A stretch of DNA of 64,000 nucleotides from an uncultured Lachnospiraceae bacterium (lineage in GTDB: Bacteria > Bacillota > Clostridia > Lachnospirales > Lachnospiraceae): assembly GCA_902776305.1 (NCBI GenBank), contig CACYPS010000003.1:164779-228778 (forward strand). The letters are read 5' to 3'. Positions 25,664-35,303 of the stretch are shown here, one piece after another (within the stretch, counting starts at the first letter, position 1; each line of letters opens with the position of its first letter). The notes beneath the pieces are model-generated. The model was not told the DNA's origin. It searched no databases and saw only the letters and a program-made list of their open reading frames with translations. A program made the translations under genes and the position numbers.

Positions 25664-26833
25664 TCACTCCTGCCCCTGAAGGAACAGTTTCTCATATGTA
25701 TCTGTAATATATCTCCAGCTGTATTCATCCCGAATTCTCTTCTTGGCACGTCTGCCGAATTTCGCACGTTCCTGCTCGCTCATAGCATCACAATCCGCTA
25801 TCAGCTGCGAGAGGCTTCCCTTTATCTTATTCCAATACAGAGCTGACCGACCGGCGACCTCGCGGTTGAATCCGACATTGAGCAGCAGGTTCATCTTTGT
25901 ACTTGCAAGAGCTTCCAGAAGCGATGGATTTGTACCGCCGACCTGGTGACCGTGCAGGTATGCGTAGGCATGCTCGCGAATCTTCTTAAGGAGTTCCTGA
26001 TCATATACAGTCCCGACAAATTTGATTCTGGGATCTTCTGAAAAATGCAGCTTTCTTTCCAGAGTATTGTACAACGACTGATTCTCTGTAGTTATGATTG
26101 CGAGATCTTTCGTGGTCGACGAACTCATGAACTCACGGATAATCGTCTCTACATTGTTCTCGGGGACAAATCTTCCGACCACAAGATAATACTCATCCGC
26201 ACGCAGTCCCTTTTCATCCAGCCATCCGGTGAACTTCTCATCGTCATCTGCCAGAACGGACGGTTCCAGATCTGCGCCATAGGAGATGTAGATAGTATTG
26301 GGATCGTATCTTGCGTACTCTTCGCGGACATATTTCTCAATGTTTTTGCTGTCGCAGATGATAAGGTCACAGTCTTTGATCATAGCGCGCTCAGATGTCT
26401 TCCAGTACTTTTGAACAGCCCAGGACCATTTTGACCTTCTCCACTCATGTCCGTCCGGATTAAGATACAGCACTCCTCCAAGTTCTTCTACGGCTTTATG
26501 GATCGATGCGATGAACGGGCGGATTCTGCAAGCCAAAATGTAGAATATTGGCGCACGCTTAAAATCCATCTTCTTACAATACTCAAGGCAAGCGTTCAGC
26601 GCAATAAGATCATACAGAACGGCTTTTCCGGGTCCTACATCCGGTACTTTCACATTGAATACCCTTGCACCCTTGTACATGAACTCATCGTTTCTGTCAG
26701 AAAGACGTGCAACATGATATTGAATTTCATCTGTTGACTGATATTGTACCAACTTGTCAACAAATGTCTCAAATCCACCATACTCCGCGGGAATTCCCTT
26801 TGAGCCGACTATAAATACATGTTGTTTTTCCAT
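25664..26833 (-). CDS. GT4 glycosyltransferase with DUF1972 N-domain (Cps2T/rhamnosyltransferase-like)
   Basis: This 389-residue enzyme begins HVFIVGSKGIPAEYGGFETF, the DUF1972 signature of beta-1,4-rhamnosyltransferases and related second-sugar enzymes such as pneumococcal Cps2T. NPDGHEWRRSKWS and the donor segment YLHGHQVGGTNPSLLEALAS follow. It is the second gene after the initiating transferase, the position expected for the enzyme that adds the second sugar. The donor sugar is not certain; no dTDP-rhamnose genes are in the window. Confidence 0.9.
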   Translation of the reverse strand: MEKQHVFIVGSKGIPAEYGGFETFVDKLVQYQSTDEIQYHVARLSDRNDEFMYKGARVFNVKVPDVGPGKAVLYDLIALNACLEYCKKMDFKRAPIFYILACRIRPFIASIHKAVEELGGVLYLNPDGHEWRRSKWSWAVQKYWKTSERAMIKDCDLIICDSKNIEKYVREEYARYDPNTIYISYGADLEPSVLADDDEKFTGWLDEKGLRADEYYLVVGRFVPENNVETIIREFMSSSTTKDLAIITTENQSLYNTLERKLHFSEDPRIKFVGTVYDQELLKKIREHAYAYLHGHQVGGTNPSLLEALASTKMNLLLNVGFNREVAGRSALYWNKIKGSLSQLIADCDAMSEQERAKFGRRAKKRIRDEYSWRYITDTYEKLFLQGQE

Positions 26834-26903
26834 TATGACCTCCTGCCTAATCTATTTTTTACAACAATTTATACTATTCGCTTTAACTTCCTATCCGAAA
26901 ACC

Positions 26904-28346
26904 TCATTTTGCACCCGACCCTGTAAAAATCATAGCGGCTGTCTTCATAATGATCCAAATATCCCGTCCTATTGACCAGTTATTGATATAGTCCAGATCA
27001 AGACGGACAACTTCTTCGAAATCCTGTATATCGCTACGGCCGCTTACCTGCCACAAACCTGTCAGACCGGGTCTGAAAGACATACGCGCTCTGTGATGAA
27101 GTTCATAGTTCTCCCACTCATCAAGTGTCGGCGGACGCGTCCCGACGAGTGACATATCACCCTTCAGAATATTCAGGAACTGCGGGAATTCATCGATCGA
27201 TGTTTTTCGTATGAACCACCCGATACCATGTTTTGTCCCATCAGGACCGCTTCCGATGATTCTCGGATCATTGTCCATCTTGAACATATTTCCCTTGATC
27301 TGATTTTGCGCCATGAGGGCTTTTTTTCGTTCTTCCGCATCCTTATACATGGAACGAAATTTATACATTTTGAATTTTCGGCCGTTCATGCCTATACGGA
27401 CCTGTGCGAAGAAAATCGGACCCGGATCCGTAAAATAAATAATCGGTCCTACAACCAGTGTTATAAGTGCAGTAAAGAACAGTCCCACAATAGCCCCGGC
27501 TATATCCATAATCCTTTTCAGAATAAGACCTCCCGGGTTAGCCTCATGGATATTCTCCGTAACCACAATACACTCAGCAAATCGTTCAATCGTAAACTCA
27601 GAATGTCTTTCATATTGCATGTCTAACCTTGTATGCGTTGTGATTCCCATAGCCGAAAAGTTCAGCATGGTCTTTTCCGAAAGCGCATTCTCGGGTTTTG
27701 TAAAGATAAAAACGTCATCCACCCATTTATCCTGTATGCTGATTTCAATATGATCCTTGTCTGAAATGACCGGAATATCCAGATAGGTGGATCCTACATA
27801 GGAATCATCGTCAACAAGTACCAGGCCGACGACCGTATATTTTCCGGTCGCATATCTTCGAATCTTATCCGCTGCCACATAAGCATTTTCCCTGTCCGTC
27901 ACGATCAGAAGATGATGGTTAAATCTTTCGCCGCCTAAAATGCTGCGCATCATACTTTTCCAGGCTTGATGGGCAAAATAAAGAGCGAATAGACCAAATA
28001 CAAAGAAATAAGCTATGATTCCGCGTGCATCTTCTATATCTCTTCTTACAATGAAAAAATACAAAATAATAAGAATCGAAACAGCGCCGGCCTCCAGGAT
28101 ACATTGACCCATTTCCATCAACCCGTCGCGTCCCAGAACATTATCATGAATCTTCGTCACCACTGAAATGATAAAAACAGACACCAGTGTGGCAACGGCT
28201 GCATTCCTCAGAACTGTCCCCGGACTGTACGTAAATGATTGAAAATACAGAGCAAACGCCAGCCTGTACGATAAAATAAGAATAATCGAATCAAATACAA
28301 TGAATTCTATATGTTTTGACCAACCCTGTCTTTGTTTTGTATACAT
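26904..28346 (-). CDS. Initiating undecaprenyl-phosphate sugar phosphotransferase (WbaP/CpsE type)
   Basis: A polyprenyl-phosphate glycosylphosphotransferase of about 480 residues. Four N-terminal membrane helices and a CoA-binding-like domain are followed by a fifth membrane segment (AGAIVGLFFTALITLVVGPI). The catalytic domain has FAQVRIGMNGRKFKMYKFRS, KTSIDEFPQFLNILKGDMS and LVGTRPPT. It transfers sugar-1-phosphate to undecaprenyl phosphate and so starts the repeat unit. It is the first gene of the minus-strand operon. I prefer ATG 28346; a GTG at 28361 in the same frame is the alternative. A possible attenuator lies in its leader. Confidence 0.93.
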   Translation of the reverse strand: MYTKQRQGWSKHIEFIVFDSIILILSYRLAFALYFQSFTYSPGTVLRNAAVATLVSVFIISVVTKIHDNVLGRDGLMEMGQCILEAGAVSILIILYFFIVRRDIEDARGIIAYFFVFGLFALYFAHQAWKSMMRSILGGERFNHHLLIVTDRENAYVAADKIRRYATGKYTVVGLVLVDDDSYVGSTYLDIPVISDKDHIEISIQDKWVDDVFIFTKPENALSEKTMLNFSAMGITTHTRLDMQYERHSEFTIERFAECIVVTENIHEANPGGLILKRIMDIAGAIVGLFFTALITLVVGPIIYFTDPGPIFFAQVRIGMNGRKFKMYKFRSMYKDAEERKKALMAQNQIKGNMFKMDNDPRIIGSGPDGTKHGIGWFIRKTSIDEFPQFLNILKGDMSLVGTRPPTLDEWENYELHHRARMSFRPGLTGLWQVSGRSDIQDFEEVVRLDLDYINNWSIGRDIWIIMKTAAMIFTGSGAK

Positions 28347-28451
28347 CCCTGACCCTATCACACTAACGTGTGAATCCTTTCTTCGATTATTTACAGATGT
28401 ACCGTTTATCCGAATAGCGCCGAATCTCGGTATGGAAACTTGAAATCCAGC

Positions 28452-28490
28452 AAAAAAATGTGCGCTCTATAGACCAGACAATCACCGCAC
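28452..28490 (-). terminator. Possible attenuator in the leader of the glycan operon
   Basis: On the minus strand a GTGCG/CGCAC stem is followed by ATTTTTTT, which is terminator-like, about 100 bases before the first gene. The stem is short. Antitermination of polysaccharide operons in this position is known (LoaP, RfaH-type), but no such factor is in the window. The rest of 28362-28630 is AT-rich with several candidate -10 boxes for both strands, including TATAAT at 28609-28614. Confidence 0.45.
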
Positions 28491-28630
28491 TGTATAATTT
28501 CATCTATTAATAAGAATAGCACAAAATTAGTATAAACAAAATTCAAAACTGTGAAAATAAAAATAAACAAGTTGTGGAAATTCACCTGAATTTGCAATAT
28601 CATACTACTATAATATATATGGAGGTCTGT

Positions 28631-29671
28631 ATGAATATATCAGTTGTGATTCCCGTACATAATTCCGTTCCGTTTTTGAATAGTTGTCTCTCTTCTGTAC
28701 TCCCTCAGCTGAATGCAGACGATGAAGTTCTGCTCCTCGAAAACGGCTCAACAGACGCTTCCTGGGAAATCTGTGAAAAATATGCAGAAAATAACACGAG
28801 AATACACGCTTATAACCTCGGTCCCTGCGGCGTCTCCCATGCCAGAAATGAAGGAATCCGTCATGCCTCCTGTAACTTTATCATGTTCCTGGATTCGGAT
28901 GACCTCCTTACTGATGATGCTTTAACCGAAGCCCATACGTGGTCAGTTTTCGAAAATGCGGATATTCTGAGTTTCGGATATATGAATATAGACGGCAACG
29001 GCAACGTTCTCGAAGAAGACGGCAGCAATGCCTCTTCTTCAAATACTCCGATCACAGTCCCGTCTCAGATTCTGGTGAAAAGTGCTCTGCGATTCGCGCG
29101 TTTCGGAAAAGAGGCTGAGTCTTTCGGATTCGATCACACCACCATATGGACATGTTGGGCTAAATTCTTCAGAAGGGATTTTTTGCTTGAGAACAAAATC
29201 CTGTTCCCGGAAGAACTGATTTTGAGCGAAGACACTTTCTTTATGGTCCACGCTTACCTTAAAGCCGATACGATTCTATCCTATCCGAAAAAGATTTACA
29301 GATACAGAGTCAACGAGAGCTCCGTTTCAAGAAATATGCAGCCAAAGCATCTTGAGAACAACAGTCATCTGCGAAAAAAAATATATACTCTTTTAAGAGA
29401 TACAGACGCCGATCGTATATACCGTGACGAGCTTGCTGCATTCCTGATAAGAAAATTCATCGAAGAAATCCTTTATATAAAGGAAAGCGGTTCATGCAAA
29501 ATTGAGGATGCTGTCGATTATATCCGTAAGTCTCTGAAGCCCGGATATATGAAAAATGCTCTCGAAATGTGTGGCTATACCGATATCGTTCCGGGAAAAA
29601 AGAATTCTCTGAAATACGGCTATGTGCTGTGGTGCCTGAAACACGGAAAGGAAACGCTGTTTTTGAGATAA
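28631..29671 (+). CDS. GT2 family glycosyltransferase
   Basis: This 346-residue GT-A enzyme has NISVVIPVHNSVPFLNSCLS at the start, GSTDASWEICEKYA, and the nucleotide/metal motif FLDSDDLLTDDAL at about 89-101. The C-terminal region is alpha-helical with KKIYRYRVNESSVSR, typical of capsule GT2 proteins. The start is ATG 28631, six bases after GGAGG; the longer frame to 28574 covers the promoter. It opens the plus-strand operon, divergent from the initiating transferase, and its stop directly abuts the polymerase start. Confidence 0.88.
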   Translation: MNISVVIPVHNSVPFLNSCLSSVLPQLNADDEVLLLENGSTDASWEICEKYAENNTRIHAYNLGPCGVSHARNEGIRHASCNFIMFLDSDDLLTDDALTEAHTWSVFENADILSFGYMNIDGNGNVLEEDGSNASSSNTPITVPSQILVKSALRFARFGKEAESFGFDHTTIWTCWAKFFRRDFLLENKILFPEELILSEDTFFMVHAYLKADTILSYPKKIYRYRVNESSVSRNMQPKHLENNSHLRKKIYTLLRDTDADRIYRDELAAFLIRKFIEEILYIKESGSCKIEDAVDYIRKSLKPGYMKNALEMCGYTDIVPGKKNSLKYGYVLWCLKHGKETLFLR

Positions 29672-31054
29672 ATGATACTGATAAGTCGTAAATATTGCTT
29701 TCTTGCTGTGAATTTCCTGATGGTGTTCTGTATGCTTCTCAGTATCACCGATTCGCCTATGGCAGGCACTGTCACGAAAGTAAAATTCATCTTTATCTTA
29801 TATTGCTTGGCTGATATTGTTTTAAGGCGGAAAAAACCGGCAAATAACATCGTGCTCGCAATCATGTTCATCTTCATCTTCTACACGGTCGTGTGGGGAT
29901 TTATTCTGGACAACAGTCATGTGAGAACCTGGAATGCTGAGCACCGTACCGTCATGCTCATGTATATCTTCATGCTTTTTGGCGGTGTGTATGAATTGAT
30001 TGAATATAAATGCCTTGACGAATATCTCATTACATCAGGCGCTGCTTTAGCGCTCGTAATACTGGTCCAGGTAATCACCCATTCTTCTTCTTTGAGTCTT
30101 AATCCTGCCGCAGTATTAGGCGGCGTCTCAGGGAGCGAGCGGATGAAGAATGCTTTTGGTTTTATGCACGTAAATTTTGCCGGGAATGCATGTTTTTGTG
30201 CACTAATCAGCCTGCACTATACTAAAAAAGAAATCTCTGCCAACAACCTGTTTCACTCCAGGAAAAAAATAGTATTATTGTTATCTACGTGCTTCCTTCT
30301 GTACATTTTGCTTTGTACATCCTGTCGAACAGCTCTCATAGCTTTAGGTATGTATGCAGGCGGAAGAGGCATGTGTAATCTGTTTCAGAGTGATCGAATG
30401 ACCAAAGGCTCCAAGCTCCTTCTTCTTGCCATAATAATTATTTCAGTACTCATCCTATTGCCGTCATCCTTTATAGGCGGATTCTGGGATTACGTCTGGA
30501 GTAATTCCAACCGAAGCCTGAATGTTTCCGAGAATCTGAAATGGGTAGGCGTAATCGGGTCCAAATGGACAGGAATGGGCTATGTCGACAACCAGTGTTT
30601 CTACAGAGATGAAAGCGCGGGCGGTGTCGGAGGATTTGGTGTCGCCACCTCATCGCTCGATATGAACTACCTTTTTATCTATTGTTCAACCGGAATCTTA
30701 GGGACCGCGCTGTTCATATCCATGATTGCACTTACAGGACTCGGTCTCTTTCTGAATGCGGGTCAGGAGGACGCAACTACACATATTGTTTTATATCTGG
30801 TATTGCTGTTTTATGCATATTGGGAAACAATCATGTTTACTTATCGTTTCTGGTCAATGATAGTCCCTACCACGGTACTGTTATATGCCAGTAATGGAGA
30901 GATGAAAAATGAAGTTTATAAAAACAGGGCTGCTCCTCCTTCTTATTCTTACTACAGGGATGTTTGCCTGCTTCAAAATAAAACAATCAAAGGTGACGAT
31001 ATCGAATCCGCCGGTAATCGAGGATTCTATAAAGATACTCCATGTCAACAGTGA
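29672..31054 (+). CDS. Wzy/O-antigen-ligase-like polymerase membrane protein
   Basis: The 460-residue integral membrane protein has about ten hydrophobic segments and the Wzy_C-type loop LLCTSCRTALIALGMY (about 213-228). It would polymerise flipped repeat units on the outer face. No other polymerase candidate is present in the locus. The last 48 codons overlap the next gene by 146 bases in another frame. These residues (after LLYASNGE) are hydrophilic and unlike the rest, so the natural end may have been lost by a frameshift, or the overlap may simply be tolerated. Confidence 0.82.
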   Translation: MILISRKYCFLAVNFLMVFCMLLSITDSPMAGTVTKVKFIFILYCLADIVLRRKKPANNIVLAIMFIFIFYTVVWGFILDNSHVRTWNAEHRTVMLMYIFMLFGGVYELIEYKCLDEYLITSGAALALVILVQVITHSSSLSLNPAAVLGGVSGSERMKNAFGFMHVNFAGNACFCALISLHYTKKEISANNLFHSRKKIVLLLSTCFLLYILLCTSCRTALIALGMYAGGRGMCNLFQSDRMTKGSKLLLLAIIIISVLILLPSSFIGGFWDYVWSNSNRSLNVSENLKWVGVIGSKWTGMGYVDNQCFYRDESAGGVGGFGVATSSLDMNYLFIYCSTGILGTALFISMIALTGLGLFLNAGQEDATTHIVLYLVLLFYAYWETIMFTYRFWSMIVPTTVLLYASNGEMKNEVYKNRAAPPSYSYYRDVCLLQNKTIKGDDIESAGNRGFYKDTPCQQ

Positions 31055-31739
31055 CTTCACTTATGACGATCTTTACGAAGGGTTAACGGCCACGGATGAT
31101 GTGGACGGCGATATCACAGATCAGATAATGATCGGCGAAATCTCATCTATTGCCGAGAATAATACTGCCTCTTATAATTGTGTTGTCTTCGACAGTGATG
31201 GGCAATGTTCAGAGTTCAACAGAAAAATGGTCATCGACGATTATGCACACCCCAGAATTTACCTGACCAGTCCTTTGTTGTACTATACAATCGAAAAAGT
31301 ATCCGGCTTGCCAAGAAGCCAGTTTATTGCCCTGGACAAAATAGATGGTGATATTACAGATAAAATCGAATTCTCCGGTAAAACTGTAGATTTTACAGAG
31401 TACGGAGATTATTCCCTGACGGCAAAAGTTGAAAACAGTTTTGGTGATTCTGTAAGTTATGAATTTCCCGTTCATGTCAGGGATAAATCATCTCCGCTGT
31501 TCATTTATCTTTCGCAGTATGTAGTATATTGCAGTCTAAACTCCAATTTCGACCCTAAGCGATATGTGAGAGAGACTTCCAACGACCTGGTAACCGTGCA
31601 GACACCTTATGATTTATCGATCCGGTCCAATGTTGACACAAGTAACCCCGGCGTCTATGAAGTAGAATACACGCTGTCAGGTGAAACAACATCTAACCCG
31701 GCAATCACATATCTTGTCGTCATCGTTCTGGAGGAATAA
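30909..31739 (+). CDS. Secreted or lipid-anchored protein with DUF5011-like Ig repeats
   Basis: A 276-residue protein with a signal peptide (about 1-20; FIKTGLLLLLILTTGMFAC, where Cys21 may be a lipobox Cys although the box is weak). Two or three Ig-like modules of the DUF5011 type follow, with the pattern TATDDVDGDITDQI and ALDKIDGDITDKI. Such modules bind surfaces or act as spacers in cell-envelope proteins. GGAGAG precedes the ATG. It sits between the polymerase and the Wzz-like genes and may help anchor or guide the exported polymer, which is inference from position. Confidence 0.72.
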   Translation: MKFIKTGLLLLLILTTGMFACFKIKQSKVTISNPPVIEDSIKILHVNSDFTYDDLYEGLTATDDVDGDITDQIMIGEISSIAENNTASYNCVVFDSDGQCSEFNRKMVIDDYAHPRIYLTSPLLYYTIEKVSGLPRSQFIALDKIDGDITDKIEFSGKTVDFTEYGDYSLTAKVENSFGDSVSYEFPVHVRDKSSPLFIYLSQYVVYCSLNSNFDPKRYVRETSNDLVTVQTPYDLSIRSNVDTSNPGVYEVEYTLSGETTSNPAITYLVVIVLEE

Positions 31740-31748
31740 AGGAATTTT

Positions 31749-32981
31749 ATGGAACAGGACTTTAGATGGGGTGGTATCAATTTAAGATACCTATTTCACT
31801 ATTTACTGAAAAATATATGGATGGGAATCGTATTGGGTATAGTTTTCTTTCTTATAGGAACTATACTATCGGACCGTTCTGTGAGTACTACTTATTCGAC
31901 AGAAGCTCTTGTTTCCGTAACACAAAGCAGAATGGCTATGCTGCCTGATAATCTCGGCAACAGAATCGCGTATACCAATGCTGCAGTTACAGTCCTTGGC
32001 AGTGATGCATTTATGACACAGGCAAGAGAAGAATCGGGCATTTACAATGTATCTGTCACTTCTGAAGTTCTTCCGGGTACCAATATTATCTCCATCGAGT
32101 GTACATCAGACAGCCCGAATTCAACATATATGTTCATGCGTTACCTTATTGAAAATTTCTCCGAAATTGCCTCAGATGTATCCGGTGATTTGAAAATATC
32201 GATGGTTCAGAGGCCTGAAATACCCAGAAAAGGCACTACCGTAAAAAAATCGTCTCTGCCTGCACCGCTCCTGGCGTTTGCGGGCGTGTTCATGACACTT
32301 ATTGCTCTGTGCATAGCATATGCTTTGCCGATCAAGTATAAGGGGCTCGGCGAGGTTTTTAAGCAGTACGGAGATGACATTATCGAACTCATACCATATA
32401 ATAATGACAAGACAGAAAAAAGATCCTTATTCAGAAAAAAAAAGGCTCAAAATACTGCCTACATCAATGCTCTGCATAAACTGACATTTATCATTAAACA
32501 GATTATTCTAAAGAAAAATGCTAAAGTTCTTTTCTTTACCTCTGCCGGAGATTCAGAGGGAAAACAAACGATTTGCAGAGAAATTGTATCTTCGCTTGTC
32601 AATGCAGGCCTGAATGTCTTTTATATGGATGGCAGGCTCATGAGTGTTCTGAGTAGAAATACTGTCTCCGCCGACATGGTTGTTCGCGATGAGGATCTTG
32701 GCTGCGATATAATTAAGCCTGCCGAAGACGGAACCACGTTCAGCTGCGAGTCCGTAGAAGCTCTGCTGAAAGAACTGCGTACTTCGAAGGATGCTGTAAT
32801 AATCCGCGGAGTGTCCGGCAACGATATGACTACTTTGTCTCTTTGGTCGAATCTGGCTGATAAGACATATCTCATTATCCGTGAGAATACCACTGACATA
32901 CGCAAAATTGATGCACTTTACAAAAATCTCAAGTATACATCAAATAATTTGGGAGGATGTATTCTGAACGCTTTTTACTGA
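31749..32981 (+). CDS. Wzz-like chain-length protein fused to a degenerate BY-kinase-type ATPase (1)
   Basis: This 410-residue protein has two membrane helices (about 24-44 and 170-190) flanking an extracytoplasmic Wzz-like domain, then a cytoplasmic ATPase-like domain. The P-loop is altered (TSAGDSEGKQTI, with GK-Q-T), the Walker A' is VFYMDGRL, and the C-terminus has no tyrosine cluster. In known CpsC/CpsD or Wzc systems the kinase ends in a Tyr-rich tail that is phosphorylated; its absence suggests a regulatory or inactive ATPase. It is followed by a paralogue with a better P-loop. Confidence 0.75.
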   Translation: MEQDFRWGGINLRYLFHYLLKNIWMGIVLGIVFFLIGTILSDRSVSTTYSTEALVSVTQSRMAMLPDNLGNRIAYTNAAVTVLGSDAFMTQAREESGIYNVSVTSEVLPGTNIISIECTSDSPNSTYMFMRYLIENFSEIASDVSGDLKISMVQRPEIPRKGTTVKKSSLPAPLLAFAGVFMTLIALCIAYALPIKYKGLGEVFKQYGDDIIELIPYNNDKTEKRSLFRKKKAQNTAYINALHKLTFIIKQIILKKNAKVLFFTSAGDSEGKQTICREIVSSLVNAGLNVFYMDGRLMSVLSRNTVSADMVVRDEDLGCDIIKPAEDGTTFSCESVEALLKELRTSKDAVIIRGVSGNDMTTLSLWSNLADKTYLIIRENTTDIRKIDALYKNLKYTSNNLGGCILNAFY

Positions 32982-33038
32982 ATTGTGTTGTGATAACGCA
33001 TACACCTTTTGTATTATCCGACTCTATAGGAAAAATGA

Positions 33039-34247
33039 ATGGAAGACAGAAATTCAAACGATTATATTGATCTGCTCGCGATATGTAACAGATTTTTCAG
33101 GTTTTTCAAGGTGTTTTGGCCGGCTATTCTTTTTTTGTCTCTGGTTTTGATGTGCACTCTCGGTGCAGTTGCCCTTAAGCCGCCAACTCGCACGTATTCT
33201 TCCCATATAGTTTTTACATATGGGATAAAGCCCGGTAAATCCATTGAATTCAATTATACAATGACCGGACACGCATCAGGAATGAACATTGATTTAATTT
33301 CAACAGCATTACAAGGTATTCTTGATACTGACCTGTTCAAGGACACACTTAAAGAAAAGATGGAAACTAAATCCCTTGACGCATCGATGAGTTTATCCTT
33401 CACGTCAGGTACCAATCTCGGAATACTGTACGCCGACTCATATAATGAAGATGAAGTACTGGATGCACTCGACGCAACTCTTGAAATCTTGCCGGAACTG
33501 GCGCTCCCCGTAACCGGTCCCATAGAAATACGCACACAAGGTCCTGCGGCTGATGTGGATGTATATGTTGATGGTCTTTCGTTACCTATGCTTGCTGCCG
33601 GCGGGTTTGCCGCCGGATTATTCCTCGGAATGGGCGTACTTACTCTCATTGCTTTTACCGGATCGCAAATCAGTTCTGAATCTGAAATCAATAATTCTTT
33701 AGAACTCAAGGCATTTGGCTCCCTTCCTTTTTTAAACAGAAAAGGATCCGTTCCGATGCTTTACAAGTTGAGAAACAGAGGTTTCCTTCCCAGACTGTTC
33801 ATAAAAGAAAACCCGGAACTCATCGAAACACCCGCTTATCGGGAAAACTTGCGACTTATTTCTTCTATGCTCCTCGATGACCTTAAAGATCACGAATACA
33901 AAAGTCTGCTGATAATGAGTACAAAAAAAGCAGAAGGCAAATCAACTATCGCAAACAACCTAAAAAAGGAATTATCAGATGCAGGATGGAAAGTAAGACT
34001 GATTGACAATTATTCGGACTTCAGGAACATGGCAGATCATCTGCCTGAAGACGAAATTCTTTTGCTGGATTTCCCGGGTTCAACTACTGCCGACCTGGAT
34101 GTCATGGAAGCTGCAGAATATGCTGATGCTTCGTTGTTGGTCATAAAAAGCGATACTATTCTTCCGAAAGACGCGAAATGGGGACTGCACTTTCTTGAGA
34201 ACTGCCATGCAGAATGCATAGGAGCTGTACTCAACGCCTGTATATAA
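33039..34247 (+). CDS. Wzz-like chain-length protein fused to a BY-kinase-type ATPase (2)
   Basis: The 402-residue paralogue of the preceding gene has the same order: membrane helix (about 26-48), extracytoplasmic Wzz-like domain, second helix (about 185-210), cytoplasmic ATPase. Its P-loop STKKAEGKSTIANNL matches the BY-kinase Walker A, with LIDNYSD and LLLDFPG as weak A' and B motifs. No Tyr-rich tail is present. The pair may form a mixed ring that sets polymer length. AGGA lies upstream of ATG 33039. Confidence 0.77.
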   Translation: MEDRNSNDYIDLLAICNRFFRFFKVFWPAILFLSLVLMCTLGAVALKPPTRTYSSHIVFTYGIKPGKSIEFNYTMTGHASGMNIDLISTALQGILDTDLFKDTLKEKMETKSLDASMSLSFTSGTNLGILYADSYNEDEVLDALDATLEILPELALPVTGPIEIRTQGPAADVDVYVDGLSLPMLAAGGFAAGLFLGMGVLTLIAFTGSQISSESEINNSLELKAFGSLPFLNRKGSVPMLYKLRNRGFLPRLFIKENPELIETPAYRENLRLISSMLLDDLKDHEYKSLLIMSTKKAEGKSTIANNLKKELSDAGWKVRLIDNYSDFRNMADHLPEDEILLLDFPGSTTADLDVMEAAEYADASLLVIKSDTILPKDAKWGLHFLENCHAECIGAVLNACI

Positions 34248-34290
34248 CGATATCTGAAAATACACAGCGACATACAAGGGAGGTTAACCG

Positions 34291-35289
34291 ATGAACAACC
34301 CACTGATAAGCATAGTCATCCCGATATATAATTCGGAAAATCAATTAGAACAATGCATTGACAGTCTTCTGAACCAGGCATATCAGAACCTTGAGATTAT
34401 TTTAGTTGACGACGGATCGAAAGACTCATCATGGGATAAATGTGAAAGATATGCGCAGAAAGACTCCAGAATTAAAGCGGTTCATAAAGAGAACGGCGGT
34501 GTGTCCTCCGCAAGGAATCTCGGAATTCAATACGCAACCGGCGAGTATCTGGGCTTTCTTGACAGCGATGATTATGTTTCACCGGACCTGTATGCCGATT
34601 TGGTCGACATATTAAACAGTAATCCCGGTCTTGACGGAATCAGGTATCAGTTCAGAAACGTTTACGGAAGCGAATTGAGAGAAAGCTCTTCCAGTAAGAA
34701 CTTAGGGGCGATACCGCTGGATAGCAAGTTAAAAGCCATGCAGCTGATTTTGGTTGACAAAGAATTTCCGAGTGTTGCAATTTTTCTGTTCAAAAGACAA
34801 AAGATTCGACATACATTCAATGAAGATGTCAAAACGGCTGAAGACTACCTGTTCATGATGCATTACATAATGCATGCTGAAAAAGTATTTATAACAAATA
34901 AAGTCTATTATTATTACGTTTATAACCAGAACAGTATCACACGAGCCAGTATCACTCCTGAAAGAGCCCTTTCTTATCTGAAATCCCAGCTCTTTGTATG
35001 CCGTGTTGCAGACAAATACATAAGCAAGTACTCTCTCAGCGAATTACATAATGCTCAGATCGAAGATATAACAAGTGTGATATCCAACAATGTCAATAGT
35101 TTATTCCCTGACATAACGTATTCACAATATAAGAAATATATAGAAGATGCGCGCAGCTTAAGAGACTTCAGGTATTTTAACAGGTCCCGTATTTATGACT
35201 CAGTGTTAAATCCGAGTTTACTCTTCTATTTATCAAAGAAAATGTCAAAAACGGGGAAGAAAATCCTGAAAGGTATTATAAACAGATAA
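34291..35289 (+). CDS. GT2 family glycosyltransferase
   Basis: This 332-residue GT-A enzyme has ISIVIPIYNSENQLEQCIDS, VDDGSKDSSWDKC, KENGGVSSARNLGI and the metal site FLDSDDYVSPDLY (about 90-102). It resembles EpsJ/CpsI-like transferases of capsule loci. It follows the second Wzz-like gene by 43 bases with GGGAGG before the ATG and closes the plus-strand operon. Donor and acceptor are not inferable. Confidence 0.9.
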   Translation: MNNPLISIVIPIYNSENQLEQCIDSLLNQAYQNLEIILVDDGSKDSSWDKCERYAQKDSRIKAVHKENGGVSSARNLGIQYATGEYLGFLDSDDYVSPDLYADLVDILNSNPGLDGIRYQFRNVYGSELRESSSSKNLGAIPLDSKLKAMQLILVDKEFPSVAIFLFKRQKIRHTFNEDVKTAEDYLFMMHYIMHAEKVFITNKVYYYYVYNQNSITRASITPERALSYLKSQLFVCRVADKYISKYSLSELHNAQIEDITSVISNNVNSLFPDITYSQYKKYIEDARSLRDFRYFNRSRIYDSVLNPSLLFYLSKKMSKTGKKILKGIINR

Positions 35290-35303
35290 CACAATTTCAA
35301 AGC

